A stretch of 64,000 nt of DNA from JBEISR01 sp044337705 (GCA_044337705.1 JBIINB010000007.1:10385-74384); one strand, 5' to 3'; counted from the stretch's first letter, positions 18,617 to 28,538 are shown. Program-made: numbers and translations. The notes: generated from the sequence alone by a model not told the origin.

Positions 18617-19039
18617 ATGGAAAAAACGATGATCTTCGGGCCGGTATTTCGATGGTCTCTCCCTCTGGTTGTGATGCTGATTCTCTTGGGGCAGGGGGTC
18701 GCTCAGGGGCAAAGCCCCGTCGGCGTCTGGAAGGGGAGATGGCAAAGCCAGAGCACCGGTCATTCGGGGCCGATGCGAGCGACCATTCGGGCGACCGGAC
18801 CTGGCCAGTATGAAGCGCGCTGGGTGGGACGATTTGCCGCCGTCATCCCCTTCGTCTACCGATCGCACCTGACCGAAGTGGCTTCGCCCGACGGGCAAGT
18901 GACTCTCCACAGTCGCAAGCAACTGGGCCCTCTGATGGGCAGCTACGAAATGACTTCTCGCTTCACCGGAAGTTCGATGGACAGCCAGTTCCAGACGCGA
19001 CAGGACCAAGGCACGGTCCGGATGCAGCGGATACGTTAA
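18617..19039 (+). CDS. Small exported protein of unknown function
   Basis: This 140-residue product begins with a clear signal peptide (FGPVFRWSLPLVVMLILLG... ending near AQGQ). The mature part of about 110 residues is rich in beta-prone sequence (VGVWKGRWQSQSTGHSGPMR, YEARWVGRFAAVIPFVYRS) and resembles a small beta-barrel or lipocalin-like fold, although I do not recognise a named family. The start at 18617 has GGAGGGG about ten bases before it. The gene is divergent from the DUF1549/1553 gene and convergent with the next gene, so it is probably a single transcription unit. Confidence 0.65.
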   Translation: MEKTMIFGPVFRWSLPLVVMLILLGQGVAQGQSPVGVWKGRWQSQSTGHSGPMRATIRATGPGQYEARWVGRFAAVIPFVYRSHLTEVASPDGQVTLHSRKQLGPLMGSYEMTSRFTGSSMDSQFQTRQDQGTVRMQRIR

Positions 19040-19196
19040 GTCGAGCAAACCTCCTCGTCGGGTGCGTGATCCGGTCGGAAGATCGAGCGACCTCAGGCGG
19101 GTAAGGCCTAAGATCCTTCGCGGCACCTGGTAGCCCAATCGATCCTACCGCCAGCACACCAGAAACAGAAGTTCCTTTCGCATCCGTTGAAGTCGA

Positions 19197-19847
19197 TCAA
19201 TCCAGCTTGCCGTAGACGATCTGGGCGACATCGAGTGCCTGAGCGAGGTGTTGTTCGAGCCTTTTGGACTGCAGAGTCTTTTCCGGAAGGACGATCAGTG
19301 CGTCGCGGCCTTCGATGTATAGACGCAGGTTGGGGTGACGCGCTAGAGCTTGGCTCCGTTCGGAATTCAGCCACTTCTTGATCTGATCGGGACTTATCCC
19401 TGCAATGCCGAACAGATTGGAAAACGCCTGGTCATCGACGGAAAGGCCACCCGAGGCAAGGCCGATGCGCTGTGCCATCGTTCGAGGATGGATCATCATG
19501 GAAGGGGCGTTGGCGATCGAGCTGCGCAGGAGAGCGAATGCCTGCCGCTGATACGAAGATTCCTTCCCCTTGCCGGATCGATATTCGTAGTCGACCAGTG
19601 CGATCGTCAGACGATCGGTTTCGGCGAGAATGGCAGGGGATGCGACCCCTTCGGCCATCTGTTGGATGATGGGGAATCGCGACAAAACTCGCCAGTGCCC
19701 ATTGGCTAGTCGGTTCTGATACTCGATGCCCAGCAGCTCGACCTTCTCTCTCAGGCTACGGAGTCGCAACTGCTGACGGATGACCCCAAAAACCTTCTGG
19801 ATCGCCAACAGAGCAAAGATCAAGAGAAGAACGTAGAACTGTCCCAT
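19197..19847 (-). CDS. Single-pass membrane protein of unknown function
   Basis: The product has 216 residues. A hydrophobic N-terminus (MGQFYVLLLIFALLAIQKVF) forms one membrane anchor, followed by a basic stretch (IRQQLRLRSLREKVE) and a soluble domain of about 170 residues with charged helices. I recognise no family motif. The start at 19847 is favoured by GAGGTG just upstream; a GTG two codons earlier is also possible. It converges with the small exported protein gene and lies downstream of gltD on the same strand, but separated by 381 bases that contain a small tandem repeat. Confidence 0.65.
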   Translation of the reverse strand: MGQFYVLLLIFALLAIQKVFGVIRQQLRLRSLREKVELLGIEYQNRLANGHWRVLSRFPIIQQMAEGVASPAILAETDRLTIALVDYEYRSGKGKESSYQRQAFALLRSSIANAPSMMIHPRTMAQRIGLASGGLSVDDQAFSNLFGIAGISPDQIKKWLNSERSQALARHPNLRLYIEGRDALIVLPEKTLQSKRLEQHLAQALDVAQIVYGKLD

Positions 19848-20081
19848 GGCCACCTCGAACTATCGCGTCGCCAGACTCCCTTACACCGGTCTCTGGCTCA
19901 GTTCCACTTGCGCACCGATCCGGAAACGGTCCCTTTCTGACGCGGCAGGCTGGGATGGATCCGATTTCGGATCGGTACTTTAGTTTAATCGGGCATCCCT
20001 CCGACCACATCCCAAGAAGATCCCGAGGGGCTCCACCGCTCAAAAAACTCCCAGTGCCACCTGTCCGCCCACAGACTCAAC

Positions 20082-20143
20082 AAAGAGATCTGTCGCCAGA
20101 TTGCCGAAACGGAAAGAGATCTGTCGCCAGATTGCCGAAACGG
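20082..20143. repeat. 31-bp tandem duplication in the 19848-20234 gap
   Basis: The unit aaagagatctgtcgccagat tgccgaaacgg occurs twice in exact tandem (20082-20112, 20113-20143), then a partial third copy begins with aaagagagctg. The surrounding 387-base stretch behind gltD shows no convincing gene. Confidence 0.85.
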
Positions 20144-20234
20144 AAAGAGAGCTGACCTGGAACCTGCGGTGGCCATCGCAGGCTCCAGGAACAGCTCGTC
20201 CCTCGAATATCGGTTGACTGGATCGTCCGACCTA

Positions 20235-21731
20235 TCAGCTGACCAGGGCCGTTCCCATGCTGATGCCAGGGGCAGGGAGAATCGATTGGCCCTGCAGGTA
20301 GAGATCGATGGCTCGTGCCGCACCACGTCCTTCATTGATCGCCCAGACGACCAGGGACTGACCTCGGCGACAGTCGCCTGCGGCGAAGACGCCCGGCAGG
20401 CTGGTTGCGAACCGACCATGTTCGGCTTTGTAATTGGATCGCGGATCCAATTCGATACCCATGGTCTGGGCCAAATAGTGTTCGGGGCCAAGGAAGCCCA
20501 TAGCCAGAAGCACCAGATCGGCTTCGATCAGCTTCTCGCTGCCCGGAACTTCCACCATCTTCATTTTGCCGTCGACTTTCTCCCAATGGACAGCCACTGT
20601 GCGGATCCCTTTCACATTCCCCTTGCCATCGTCGACGAATTCCTTGCTGAGAATGTTGTAGGTGCGAGGATCGCTGCCGAACTTCGCCTCGGCCTCCTCG
20701 TGTCCGTAGTCGACGCGAAAGATGCGTGGCCACTGCGGCCAGGGATTGTCGGGAGCTCGGCCCTCGGGAGGTCGGTCCATCAGCTCGAAATTCACCAGTT
20801 GGGTGCACCCGTGTCGGAGGCTGGTGGCGATGCAGTCGGTTCCGGTGTCGCCACCCCCGATCACCACCACCTTCTTCCCCTTGGCCGAAATGTAGTGCCC
20901 GTCGGCAAGCTGACTGTTCAGGTAGCTGGCGGTGTGTTTGGTGAGAAACTCCATGGCGAAGTGGATGCCGTGGAGCGACCGGCCGGGGATGGGCAGATCG
21001 CGTGGCTGGGTGGCACCTGTGGCCAACAGCAACGCGTGGTTTTCGGCCAGGAGCTGACGGGGGTCGACCGTCTTGCCCACATCCGCGCCGGTGACGAACT
21101 TGACTCCTTCGGCAGCCATCAGATCCAATCGACGCTGGACAACCCCTTTATCCAGCTTCATGTTGGGGATGCCGTAGGTAAGAAGACCGCCGATGCGGTC
21201 GGCCCGTTCGTAGACGGTCACTTGATGACCGACTTTGTTCAGCTGGTCGGCGGCGGCCAGGCCCGCCGGTCCACTGCCGACGATGGCGACCGACTTGCCA
21301 GTCCGCTGCGCCGGAGGATTGGCTGTCACCCAGCCGTTTTTGAACCCATAATCGATAATGGCGTTCTCGATATTCTTGATCGTCACCGGAGGGCTGGTGA
21401 TTCCAAGAACGCAGGCCCCTTCGCACGGGGCAGGGCAGACGCGCCCCGTGAACTCCGGGAAGTTGTTTGTTTTGTGGAGTCGATCGAGCGCTTCGCGCCA
21501 CCGACCGGTGTAGACAAAATCGTTCCATTCGGGGATCAGGTTATCGATAGGGCATCCGCTGGCCGACTGGCAGAAGGGAACCCCGCAGTCCATGCAGCGG
21601 GCTCCTTGAGTCTCCAACTGCTCCTTGGGAGGTTCGGTGTAGATCTCGCCGTAGTCCCCAAGGCGCACCACCGGGAGGCGCCATTCCACTTTTTTGCGAT
21701 CAAATTCTTTGAATCCAGTCGGCTTGCCCAT
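20235..21731 (-). CDS. gltD: Glutamate synthase small subunit (NAD(P)H-dependent)
   Basis: The 498-residue protein matches GltD. It passes electrons from NAD(P)H through FAD and iron-sulfur clusters to GltB, which makes two glutamates from glutamine and 2-oxoglutarate. Near residues 40-105 are the Cys motifs CMDCGVPFCQSASGCP and CPAPCEGAC for Fe-S clusters. GSGPAGLAAADQLNKVG is the first dinucleotide fold for FAD, VVIGGGDTGTDCIATSL the second for NAD(P)H, and GVFAAGDCRRGQSLVVWA closes the FAD site. The ATG at 21731 gives the expected MGKPTGF N-terminus. It lies 108 bases behind gltB on the same strand and is surely co-expressed with it. Confidence 0.96.
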   Translation of the reverse strand: MGKPTGFKEFDRKKVEWRLPVVRLGDYGEIYTEPPKEQLETQGARCMDCGVPFCQSASGCPIDNLIPEWNDFVYTGRWREALDRLHKTNNFPEFTGRVCPAPCEGACVLGITSPPVTIKNIENAIIDYGFKNGWVTANPPAQRTGKSVAIVGSGPAGLAAADQLNKVGHQVTVYERADRIGGLLTYGIPNMKLDKGVVQRRLDLMAAEGVKFVTGADVGKTVDPRQLLAENHALLLATGATQPRDLPIPGRSLHGIHFAMEFLTKHTASYLNSQLADGHYISAKGKKVVVIGGGDTGTDCIATSLRHGCTQLVNFELMDRPPEGRAPDNPWPQWPRIFRVDYGHEEAEAKFGSDPRTYNILSKEFVDDGKGNVKGIRTVAVHWEKVDGKMKMVEVPGSEKLIEADLVLLAMGFLGPEHYLAQTMGIELDPRSNYKAEHGRFATSLPGVFAAGDCRRGQSLVVWAINEGRGAARAIDLYLQGQSILPAPGISMGTALVS

Positions 21732-21839
21732 GGCACAGTTCTTTATTGACAGAGTCGGGAGGATAATTGGAAACAATAAAGCGGGGAGCGACGCTGCCGG
21801 ACCTTTTCAAGCTGGACCGGCAGCGACACGGTCGATCGA

Positions 21840-24800
21840 TCATTTGGAGGCAGCCAGCTGCCGATTCTCTTCGAGGACCCGCTTGTAATCGGTTGGCATC
21901 ACCTTGACGAATTTCGGCAGCAGGCTGCTCCATTCGTTCAGCACTCGTCTGGCGACGGTCGACTGGGTGTACATCGCATGCTGCTCGATCAACGCCTGCA
22001 GTTCTTCCTGGTCGGCTGAATCTTCGACCGGCTCCAGTTGCACCATTTCCAGATTGCAGCGGATCGGCAGTTGATCTTCTTCATCGAGCACATAGGCTAT
22101 CCCGCCGCTCATCCCTGCAGCGAAATTGCGGCCGGTCGGTCCAAGCACCACGACGCGACCTCCGGTCATGTACTCGCAGCCATGATCACCCACCCCTTCG
22201 ATGACCGCTGTCGCACCGCTGTTGCGAACCGCAAAGCGTTCTGCGGCCCGCCCTCGGAAATATGCCTCGCCCATCGTCGCCCCATACAGGCAGACGTTGC
22301 CGACCAGAATATTCAGCTCGGCCGCAAACGGACTGTTCCTGGGTGGATAGATGATGATCCGACCACCCGAGAGCCCCTTACCGACATAGTCGTTGGCATC
22401 TCCTTCCAGTTCCAGGGTGACGCCATGCGCCAGAAACGCCCCGAAGCTTTGACCAGCCGACCCGTGGAAGTTGATATGGATGGTATCGTCTGGAAGCCCC
22501 TTTTGGCCGTAGCGCTTGGCGATCTCATGACTGAGAATGGTGCCAACGGTCCGGTTGATATTGCGGATCGGAAGAGTGAACCGGACTGGTTTGCGGTTGT
22601 CGAGCGTCGCGATCGAACGAGGCAGGATTTCGCGCACGTCGATCGTCTTTTCCAGACCATGGTCCTGAGGGACGATGCAGCGGGTGACGACTCCTTCATG
22701 CTGCCGCTTGGCTGGCTGCAAGATGGGGGTCAGATCGATCCCGTCGGTCTTCCAGTGATGGATGGCATGATTGGTCTCCAGAACATCGCTTCTGCCAACC
22801 ATCTCGTCGATTTTCCGGAAGCCCAATTTGGCCATCCACTGCCGAGTATCCTCGGCGACCATGAAGAGGTAGTTGACCACATGCTCCGGCTTGCCCGCAA
22901 ACTTCGCGCGAAGCTCCGGGTCCTGGGTGGCGATTCCCACGGGGCAGGTGTTCAGGTGGCACTTTCGCATCATGATGCAGCCCAGGGTGATCAAGGGCGC
23001 GGTAGCGAAACCGAATTCTTCGGCACCCAGGAGGGCTGCGATGACGACGTCGCGCCCCGTCTTCAGACCGCCGTCGGTTTGCAGCGTCACACGACTTCGA
23101 AGGTCGTTGAGCACCAGGGTCTGGTGTGTTTCGGCGATCCCCAGTTCCCACGGCAGTCCCGCATGCTTGATGCTGGTCAGCGGCGAGGCGCCCGTGCCAC
23201 CGGTATCACCGCTGATCAGGATGTGGTCGGCGTGGGCCTTGGCGACTCCTGCCGCCACCACCCCCACCCCCACTTCGCTGACCAGCTTGACGCTGACCCT
23301 CGCTGCGGGATTGGAGTTCTTGAGGTCGTAGATCAGCTGCGCTAGATCTTCGATCGAGTAGATATCGTGGTGGGGAGGTGGGCTGATCAACCCGACCCCC
23401 GGGGTGCTGTAGCGTATCCGAGCGATGTTGCGATCGACTTTCTTGCCGGGTAGCTCTCCTCCTTCACCGGGCTTGGCCCCTTGGGAAATCTTGATCTGCA
23501 GTTCGTCGGCATTGGCCAGATATTCGATCGTGACGCCGAAGCGACCTGATGCAACCTGCTTGATCGCCGACCGCTTGCTGTCTCCGTTGGGCAGCACCTT
23601 GAATCGCTCGGGATCCTCCCCACCTTCTCCTGTGTTGCTCTTGCCACCCAACCGATTCATCGCGATCGCCAGCGTCTCATGCGCTTCGGCGCTGATCGAC
23701 CCAAAGCTCATCGCCCCGGTGCAAAATCGCTTGACGATCTCCTTGGCGGGTTCCACCTGATCCAGAGGCACTGGAGGTCCTGCGACCCCTTCCTTGAGCT
23801 CCAGCAGTCCCCTGAGCGCGCAGCGCATCTTGGCATCGCGGTTGATATGCTCTGCGAATCGCCAGTAGGCGTTCTTGTCTCCCTGCCTTGCGGCCACCTG
23901 AAGATCGGCGATCGCTGCAGGATCCCACCCATGGTGCTCTCCCTCGGCTCGCCAGTGAAACTCCCCAAGATTGGGCAGCGTCGGCATGCGCTGGGTGTTC
24001 TGTTCGGGATAACCCAGGCGATGGCGGCGAAGCGTCTCCTCGGCCAGGACATCGAAAGTGCATCCCTGGATCCGGCTGTTGGTTCCGGTAAAACACTTCT
24101 CGATCACCTCGCTGGCCAGCCCCAGCGCCTCGAAGATCTGAGCCCCCTTGTAGGACTGGAGGGTGCTGATTCCCATCTTGGCCATCACCTTGAGCATGCC
24201 TTTGTCGACTGCTTTTCGGTAGGCGGTGACGATCTTCGTGTCATCTTTCAGTTCGCCGGTAAGACGGCCATCGCGCGCCATCTTCCATAGCGCTTCGAAG
24301 GCCAGGTAGGGGTTGATCGCATCGGCGCCATACCCCACCAGCAGGCAATGGTGATGGACCTCCCGCGCCTCCCCTGTCTCCAGGACCACCCCGATCCTGG
24401 CCCGCTTGGCCTGTCGGACCAGGTGGTGATGCACCGCCCCGCAGGCCAAAAGCGAACTGACGGCGACGCGGTTCTGCGATACCTCTCGATCGCTGAGGAT
24501 CACCAGCGTGTACCCTTCGTCGATAGCGCGTTCGGCCTCTCCGCAGATGCGATCGAGCGTCCGGACCAGACCGGCTTTTCCAAGGGTGCGATCGAAGGTG
24601 ATGTCGATCGTTCTGGTGCGCCACCCGCGCTGCGACATATGCTTGATGGCAGCCAGTTCTTCGTTGGTCAAAATGGGATGCGGAATCAGCAGCCTCTGCG
24701 CATGCTCCGGGGTAGCATCCAGAAGGTTGCGTTCCGGTCCGATGTAGCATTCCAACGACATGATCACCTCCTCGCGGATCGAATCGATCGCTGGGTTGGT

Positions 24801-26396
24801 GACCTGAGCAAACAGCTGCTTGAAGTAGTCATAGATCATGCGGGGCTGGTCGCTGAGGCAGGCGAGGGCGGCATCGTTGCCCATGCTGCCGATGGGATCG
24901 CGAGCCTCCTGGATCATCGGCATCAGCATGAAGTGCATCGTTTCGGCGGTGTAGCCGAACGCCTGCATCCGCTCCAGAAGCGTCTCGGGGTAAAACCCAT
25001 GCGACTCCTGATCGGTGGACAGATCCTTCAACGTGATGCGTTGCTCCCGGAGCCACTTTCCGTAGGGAAGCTGGGTGGCGAAGTGCTTTTTCAGCTCCTC
25101 GTCCGGAATCAGACGCTCTTCCTCAAAATCAACCAGGAACATCCGTCCCGGCTGCAGCCTCCCCTTTTCTCGCACCAGGGTCGGATCGATCGGAAGCACG
25201 CCAACCTCGCTGGCCATGATGACCCGGTCGTCGGTGGTCAGGTAATAGCGACTGGGCCTCAGGCCGTTTCGATCGAGCACCGCGCCGATGCATTTGCCAT
25301 CGGTGAAGACAATCGACGCCGGGCCATCCCATGGCTCCATCAGGCAGCTGAAATACTCATAGAATGCACGCTTGTCCTCCGGCATGCTCTCATGCTTCTG
25401 CCACGCTTCAGGCACCATCATCAACACCGCTTCCTGGACCGACTTGCCGCTTTGCACCAGGAATTCCAGAACGTTGTCGAACGTGCCGCTGTCACTGCAG
25501 TCAGGTTCCGCGATAGGAAACAACTTCTGGATCGCATCTTTGAAGCGAGGGCTGGCTGCCAGACCTTCGCGAGCCTTCATCCAGTTGATGTTGCCGCGCA
25601 GCGTGTTGATCTCCCCATTGTGGCTCATGTAGCGCAGCGGTTGTGCGCGATCCCAACTGGGGAAGGTGTTGGTGGAAAAACGGCTGTGGACCATCGCCAG
25701 ATGGGTTTCGTAGTCGGCATCCCCCAGGTCGGAATAGTAGGGAAGCACCTGGTCGGGGGTCAGCATCCCCTTGTAGATGATCGTCCTGGTCGACAGGGAG
25801 CAGATGTAAAAGAGAAGACGTTGGCTGAGCGAATGATCGCCGCGCAGCCGATGGCTGGCCTGCTTGCGAATTTCAAACAGCTTCCGCTCGAACGTCTCCT
25901 GATCGATCCCGTCGGCAGCCCCCACAAACATCTGCTCGATCCACGGTTCGGCCTTTTTGGCCGTAGGTCCAATGTTGGCCAAAGCCGCACTGGTCGGGAC
26001 CCGTCGCCAGCCGATCCAGCGCTGCCCGTTGGCCTCGACAATCGACTGTACCACTTCCAGGCACTTGGCTCGCTCATGCACATCCTGAGGCAAAAAGACA
26101 TTGCCCACCGCATAAAGGCCCGACCTGGGCAAGTCGACTCCAAAACTCCGCTTGGCCGTCTTTCGCAGAAACTTGTCGGGAAGCGCCGTCAAAATCCCCG
26201 CCCCGTCCCCCGTGTTCGCCTCACAACCACAGGCTCCGCGATGGTTCATGCTGCGCAGAATCTGATCCGCGTCCAACACGATCTGATGGCTGGGAATCCC
26301 CTTGACATTGGCGACGAAACCAACGCCACAGCTATCCTTCTCCAGCGAAGGGTCGTAGAGTCCTTGGGCTTCCGGAAAACCTAGACGATTCGACAT
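21840..26396 (-). CDS. gltB: Glutamate synthase large subunit
   Basis: This 1518-residue protein is the catalytic subunit of glutamate synthase. The catalytic Cys23 in KDSCGVGFVAN becomes the N-terminus after removal of a 22-residue propeptide and hydrolyses glutamine. A central domain follows, then the FMN-binding synthase domain (SKPLTSIKHAGLPWELGIAE-like segment near residue 1080), with the 3Fe-4S cysteines in CIMMRKCHLNTCPVGIA. The C-terminal beta-helix has repeats such as GDANDYVGKGLSGGRIIIYP. Length is normal. The start at 26396 follows AAGG. The LysR regulator gene ends 75 bases before it, so regulator, gltB and gltD may form one transcript. Confidence 0.97.
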   Translation of the reverse strand: MSNRLGFPEAQGLYDPSLEKDSCGVGFVANVKGIPSHQIVLDADQILRSMNHRGACGCEANTGDGAGILTALPDKFLRKTAKRSFGVDLPRSGLYAVGNVFLPQDVHERAKCLEVVQSIVEANGQRWIGWRRVPTSAALANIGPTAKKAEPWIEQMFVGAADGIDQETFERKLFEIRKQASHRLRGDHSLSQRLLFYICSLSTRTIIYKGMLTPDQVLPYYSDLGDADYETHLAMVHSRFSTNTFPSWDRAQPLRYMSHNGEINTLRGNINWMKAREGLAASPRFKDAIQKLFPIAEPDCSDSGTFDNVLEFLVQSGKSVQEAVLMMVPEAWQKHESMPEDKRAFYEYFSCLMEPWDGPASIVFTDGKCIGAVLDRNGLRPSRYYLTTDDRVIMASEVGVLPIDPTLVREKGRLQPGRMFLVDFEEERLIPDEELKKHFATQLPYGKWLREQRITLKDLSTDQESHGFYPETLLERMQAFGYTAETMHFMLMPMIQEARDPIGSMGNDAALACLSDQPRMIYDYFKQLFAQVTNPAIDSIREEVIMSLECYIGPERNLLDATPEHAQRLLIPHPILTNEELAAIKHMSQRGWRTRTIDITFDRTLGKAGLVRTLDRICGEAERAIDEGYTLVILSDREVSQNRVAVSSLLACGAVHHHLVRQAKRARIGVVLETGEAREVHHHCLLVGYGADAINPYLAFEALWKMARDGRLTGELKDDTKIVTAYRKAVDKGMLKVMAKMGISTLQSYKGAQIFEALGLASEVIEKCFTGTNSRIQGCTFDVLAEETLRRHRLGYPEQNTQRMPTLPNLGEFHWRAEGEHHGWDPAAIADLQVAARQGDKNAYWRFAEHINRDAKMRCALRGLLELKEGVAGPPVPLDQVEPAKEIVKRFCTGAMSFGSISAEAHETLAIAMNRLGGKSNTGEGGEDPERFKVLPNGDSKRSAIKQVASGRFGVTIEYLANADELQIKISQGAKPGEGGELPGKKVDRNIARIRYSTPGVGLISPPPHHDIYSIEDLAQLIYDLKNSNPAARVSVKLVSEVGVGVVAAGVAKAHADHILISGDTGGTGASPLTSIKHAGLPWELGIAETHQTLVLNDLRSRVTLQTDGGLKTGRDVVIAALLGAEEFGFATAPLITLGCIMMRKCHLNTCPVGIATQDPELRAKFAGKPEHVVNYLFMVAEDTRQWMAKLGFRKIDEMVGRSDVLETNHAIHHWKTDGIDLTPILQPAKRQHEGVVTRCIVPQDHGLEKTIDVREILPRSIATLDNRKPVRFTLPIRNINRTVGTILSHEIAKRYGQKGLPDDTIHINFHGSAGQSFGAFLAHGVTLELEGDANDYVGKGLSGGRIIIYPPRNSPFAAELNILVGNVCLYGATMGEAYFRGRAAERFAVRNSGATAVIEGVGDHGCEYMTGGRVVVLGPTGRNFAAGMSGGIAYVLDEEDQLPIRCNLEMVQLEPVEDSADQEELQALIEQHAMYTQSTVARRVLNEWSSLLPKFVKVMPTDYKRVLEENRQLAASK

Positions 26397-26471
26397 AAAA
26401 AAAATACCTTGAGCGAAAATCAACAGAGGCGGGAAAAATCGCGACGGAACCAGCGGGTGCTGGACTCTCTC

Positions 26472-27449
26472 CTAAATCGCCGTCGCAGGAGGGTCACCAA
26501 CCGAGACTGGTTGCGCCCTGGATTCGGGTGCGCGAGCCGGTATCTCCTGGCGGGCTTCGCCAAGCGATTGCATCATCAACTCCAGAAAAGCTCGCGCTGG
26601 ACGACTGAGCGTCGCGTGACGGCGCTGGATGATGCCCAATGGACGCGTCAGAGCCAGTCCGGAACAGGACAGCTCCTGCAAAGCACCCGAGGAAAGTTCG
26701 TTCGATACACTTGGCTTGGGGACAAAGGCCAGACCGCGATTGACCATCACCGCATGCTTGACCGAGTCGATGTTGTCCAATTCCACCACCACTCGCATCG
26801 TGATGCCCCGTGATCGAAGATGCCGATCGATCTCCTGGCGAATGCGGAGGTTCGGAGCAAACGCGACCAGACCGCACTGGTTGAGCGATTCCGGCGTCAC
26901 CTCCCCCTCGCTGGCCAGGCGATGGCGAGGCGACGCCACCAGCACCATCGGTTCATCCTGCCAATGGGTCGCCTGGATCGTCTTGGATGCCTCGGGATAA
27001 CTGATCAATCCGAAGTCGACCGTCCCCTGTTCCACCAACTTGTACACTTCGTGCGGCTGGGCCAACTGAACCCGACTGGTCGCCTTGGGGAACCTCTGCT
27101 GCAACTCCTGCTCGATCGCCGGAAGGTAACTGAGCCCTGCCGAGTAAATCGAACCAATCGTAACCTGCCCCTGCACCTCGTCCCCAGACTGCCGAACCTC
27201 GGCCACCAACGTATCGAACTGCCGAAGCATGGTCGAAAGACCTTCATAGAATCTCTGCCCCTCGGCAGTCAGGACGAAGGGGCGACGCGATCGGTCAATC
27301 AACTGCACCGAAAGATACTCCTCCAGATTCTGCACCGTCTGGCTAGCCGCGCTCTGAGTCATCCCGTGATCACTGGCCGCCTGGGAAAAGCTTCTGCGAC
27401 GAACCACATCGCAGAACACCTTCAAACTTCGAATCTGTATCGAGATCAT
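26472..27449 (-). CDS. LysR family transcriptional regulator
   Basis: The 325-residue protein has the LysR winged helix-turn-helix at residues 1-62 (SLKVFCDVVRRRSFSQAASD, then MTQSAASQTVQNLEEYLSV) and a periplasmic-binding-protein-like effector domain (about 90-295, from GQVTIGSIYSAGLSYLPAIE). The ATG at 27449 places the first helix correctly; the open frame reaches 27494 but adds nothing conserved. It is directly upstream of gltB in the same direction, unlike Bacillus gltC, which is divergent from gltAB. Control of glutamate synthase is likely by position but not proven. A 12-bp palindrome lies 13 bases before its start and may be an autoregulatory site. Confidence 0.92.
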   Translation of the reverse strand: MISIQIRSLKVFCDVVRRRSFSQAASDHGMTQSAASQTVQNLEEYLSVQLIDRSRRPFVLTAEGQRFYEGLSTMLRQFDTLVAEVRQSGDEVQGQVTIGSIYSAGLSYLPAIEQELQQRFPKATSRVQLAQPHEVYKLVEQGTVDFGLISYPEASKTIQATHWQDEPMVLVASPRHRLASEGEVTPESLNQCGLVAFAPNLRIRQEIDRHLRSRGITMRVVVELDNIDSVKHAVMVNRGLAFVPKPSVSNELSSGALQELSCSGLALTRPLGIIQRRHATLSRPARAFLELMMQSLGEARQEIPARAPESRAQPVSVGDPPATAI

Positions 27450-27461
27450 AGCACTATAAGC

Positions 27462-27473
27462 CGAATTAATTCG
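27462..27473. promoter_or_regulatory. Palindrome before the LysR gene, in the 27450-27852 gap
   Basis: CGAATTAATTCG is a perfect 12-bp palindrome. It sits inside a wider inverted repeat, AAGCC (27458-27462) and GGCTT (27477-27481). LysR proteins bind interrupted dyads near their own start, so autoregulation is plausible. The other 380 bases between this gene and the NUDIX gene contain no convincing gene. Confidence 0.45.
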
Positions 27474-27837
27474 AGGGGCTTGGTTATTACGCAAAGCGAT
27501 TGCAGAGGATAACGGCCTCGGCGAGCCTCGTCAACAGAATTAGATCCTCTCAATTCAGATTTCGCAGAATCACCATGGCTAATGAAAAGCCAGCTTTCCC
27601 TTGCCCACACGGTAAGGGCTTTTGGTCTTCCCTTGGGCGTGCCTTGGACTCAACAACCTCACGCACCTTCATTCCGGGTTCGACCCAGCCAGACGGCGTT
27701 CTCAGCTGGCTGCTACGCCAGGCACCTTAACAGCCAGGACCCAGCACCGTAGATTCATGCGAAAAGAAAGTGGATCGGTCGACCGCGACACGCAGCCGGC
27801 CTTTCGTGTGGAGCGACAGATCGGTGTTCTAGTTCTC

Positions 27838-27842
27838 AGGAG
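27838..27842 (+). promoter_or_regulatory. Ribosome site AGGAG supporting the NUDIX gene start
   Basis: AGGAG lies ten bases before the ATG at 27853. It supports that start against longer in-frame candidates at 27622 and 27757. Confidence 0.6.
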
Positions 27843-27852
27843 TCATCTTCCC

Positions 27853-28512
27853 ATGGTGAAGGACGAGCAGGTGCTTTGCGTACCAGAATCCCATCTCCTG
27901 CAACTGGGAGCTTTCTCCGGCTTCCTGCCGATCAACGATCAAGCCCGCCATCTCGTTCTCGATCGCGCTAGCCAATCGTTCCTGCCTCGCAGCCAGTGCG
28001 AGACCGATCCCCGGTTCAAGCAATTGATCCCCTACGTGCTGTTCACTTGTGGAGCCCCTGGGGAGGCGATTTCTGTCTTTCGGTATACGCGCGGCAGCGG
28101 TCAAGGAGAAACGCGGCTGCACGCTCTTCAGAGCATCGGGATTGGTGGCCATATCTCGACCGAAGATACCTCTGGAGACCACTGGTACGAAAGCGGAATG
28201 AGGCGGGAGGTAACCGAGGAACTCAGTTGGGTCGGGACTGCTGGGCAAGCCGAACCCTGGGAGTCGCTTCTGAGCGCCCAGGCGATGGCCGGACTGATCT
28301 ACGACGATCAGAGCGAGGTGGGACGCGTTCACCTGGGAGTGGTGCATCACATCCATTTGCCTGGTCCTTGGGTTGCGGCACGCGAGGATCAGATGATCGA
28401 CAGCGGCTTTGTGCCGCTGGAGCAACTGCGGCGTGAACGGTCGCGGCTGGAAACCTGGTCGCAACTCTGCCTGGACGGCTGCATCCAAAGCTGGCTGGAG
28501 CGGCACGCCTGA
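27853..28512 (+). CDS. NUDIX-type hydrolase
   Basis: The 219-residue protein begins MVKDEQVLCVPESHLLQLGA. It contains a variant NUDIX box: GIGGHISTEDTSGDHWYESG followed by MRREVTEELSW, where the spacing between the first Gly and REVTEEL is longer than the canonical 23-residue box. The REVTEEL helix holds the Glu residues that bind metal. NUDIX enzymes cleave nucleoside diphosphates linked to another group; the substrate is unknown. Related planctomycete proteins are often labelled phosphoesterase. It converges with the Ppx/GppA gene, with three hairpin repeats in between. Confidence 0.75.
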   Translation: MVKDEQVLCVPESHLLQLGAFSGFLPINDQARHLVLDRASQSFLPRSQCETDPRFKQLIPYVLFTCGAPGEAISVFRYTRGSGQGETRLHALQSIGIGGHISTEDTSGDHWYESGMRREVTEELSWVGTAGQAEPWESLLSAQAMAGLIYDDQSEVGRVHLGVVHHIHLPGPWVAAREDQMIDSGFVPLEQLRRERSRLETWSQLCLDGCIQSWLERHA

Positions 28513-28538
28513 GCGATTCAGATTCTTTGTCGCGAGGG

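Noticed and set aside
27500..27730. 76-codon frame between the LysR and NUDIX genes
   Set aside because: No recognisable motif and no ribosome site; only the fragment MANEKPAFPCPHGKG looked protein-like.
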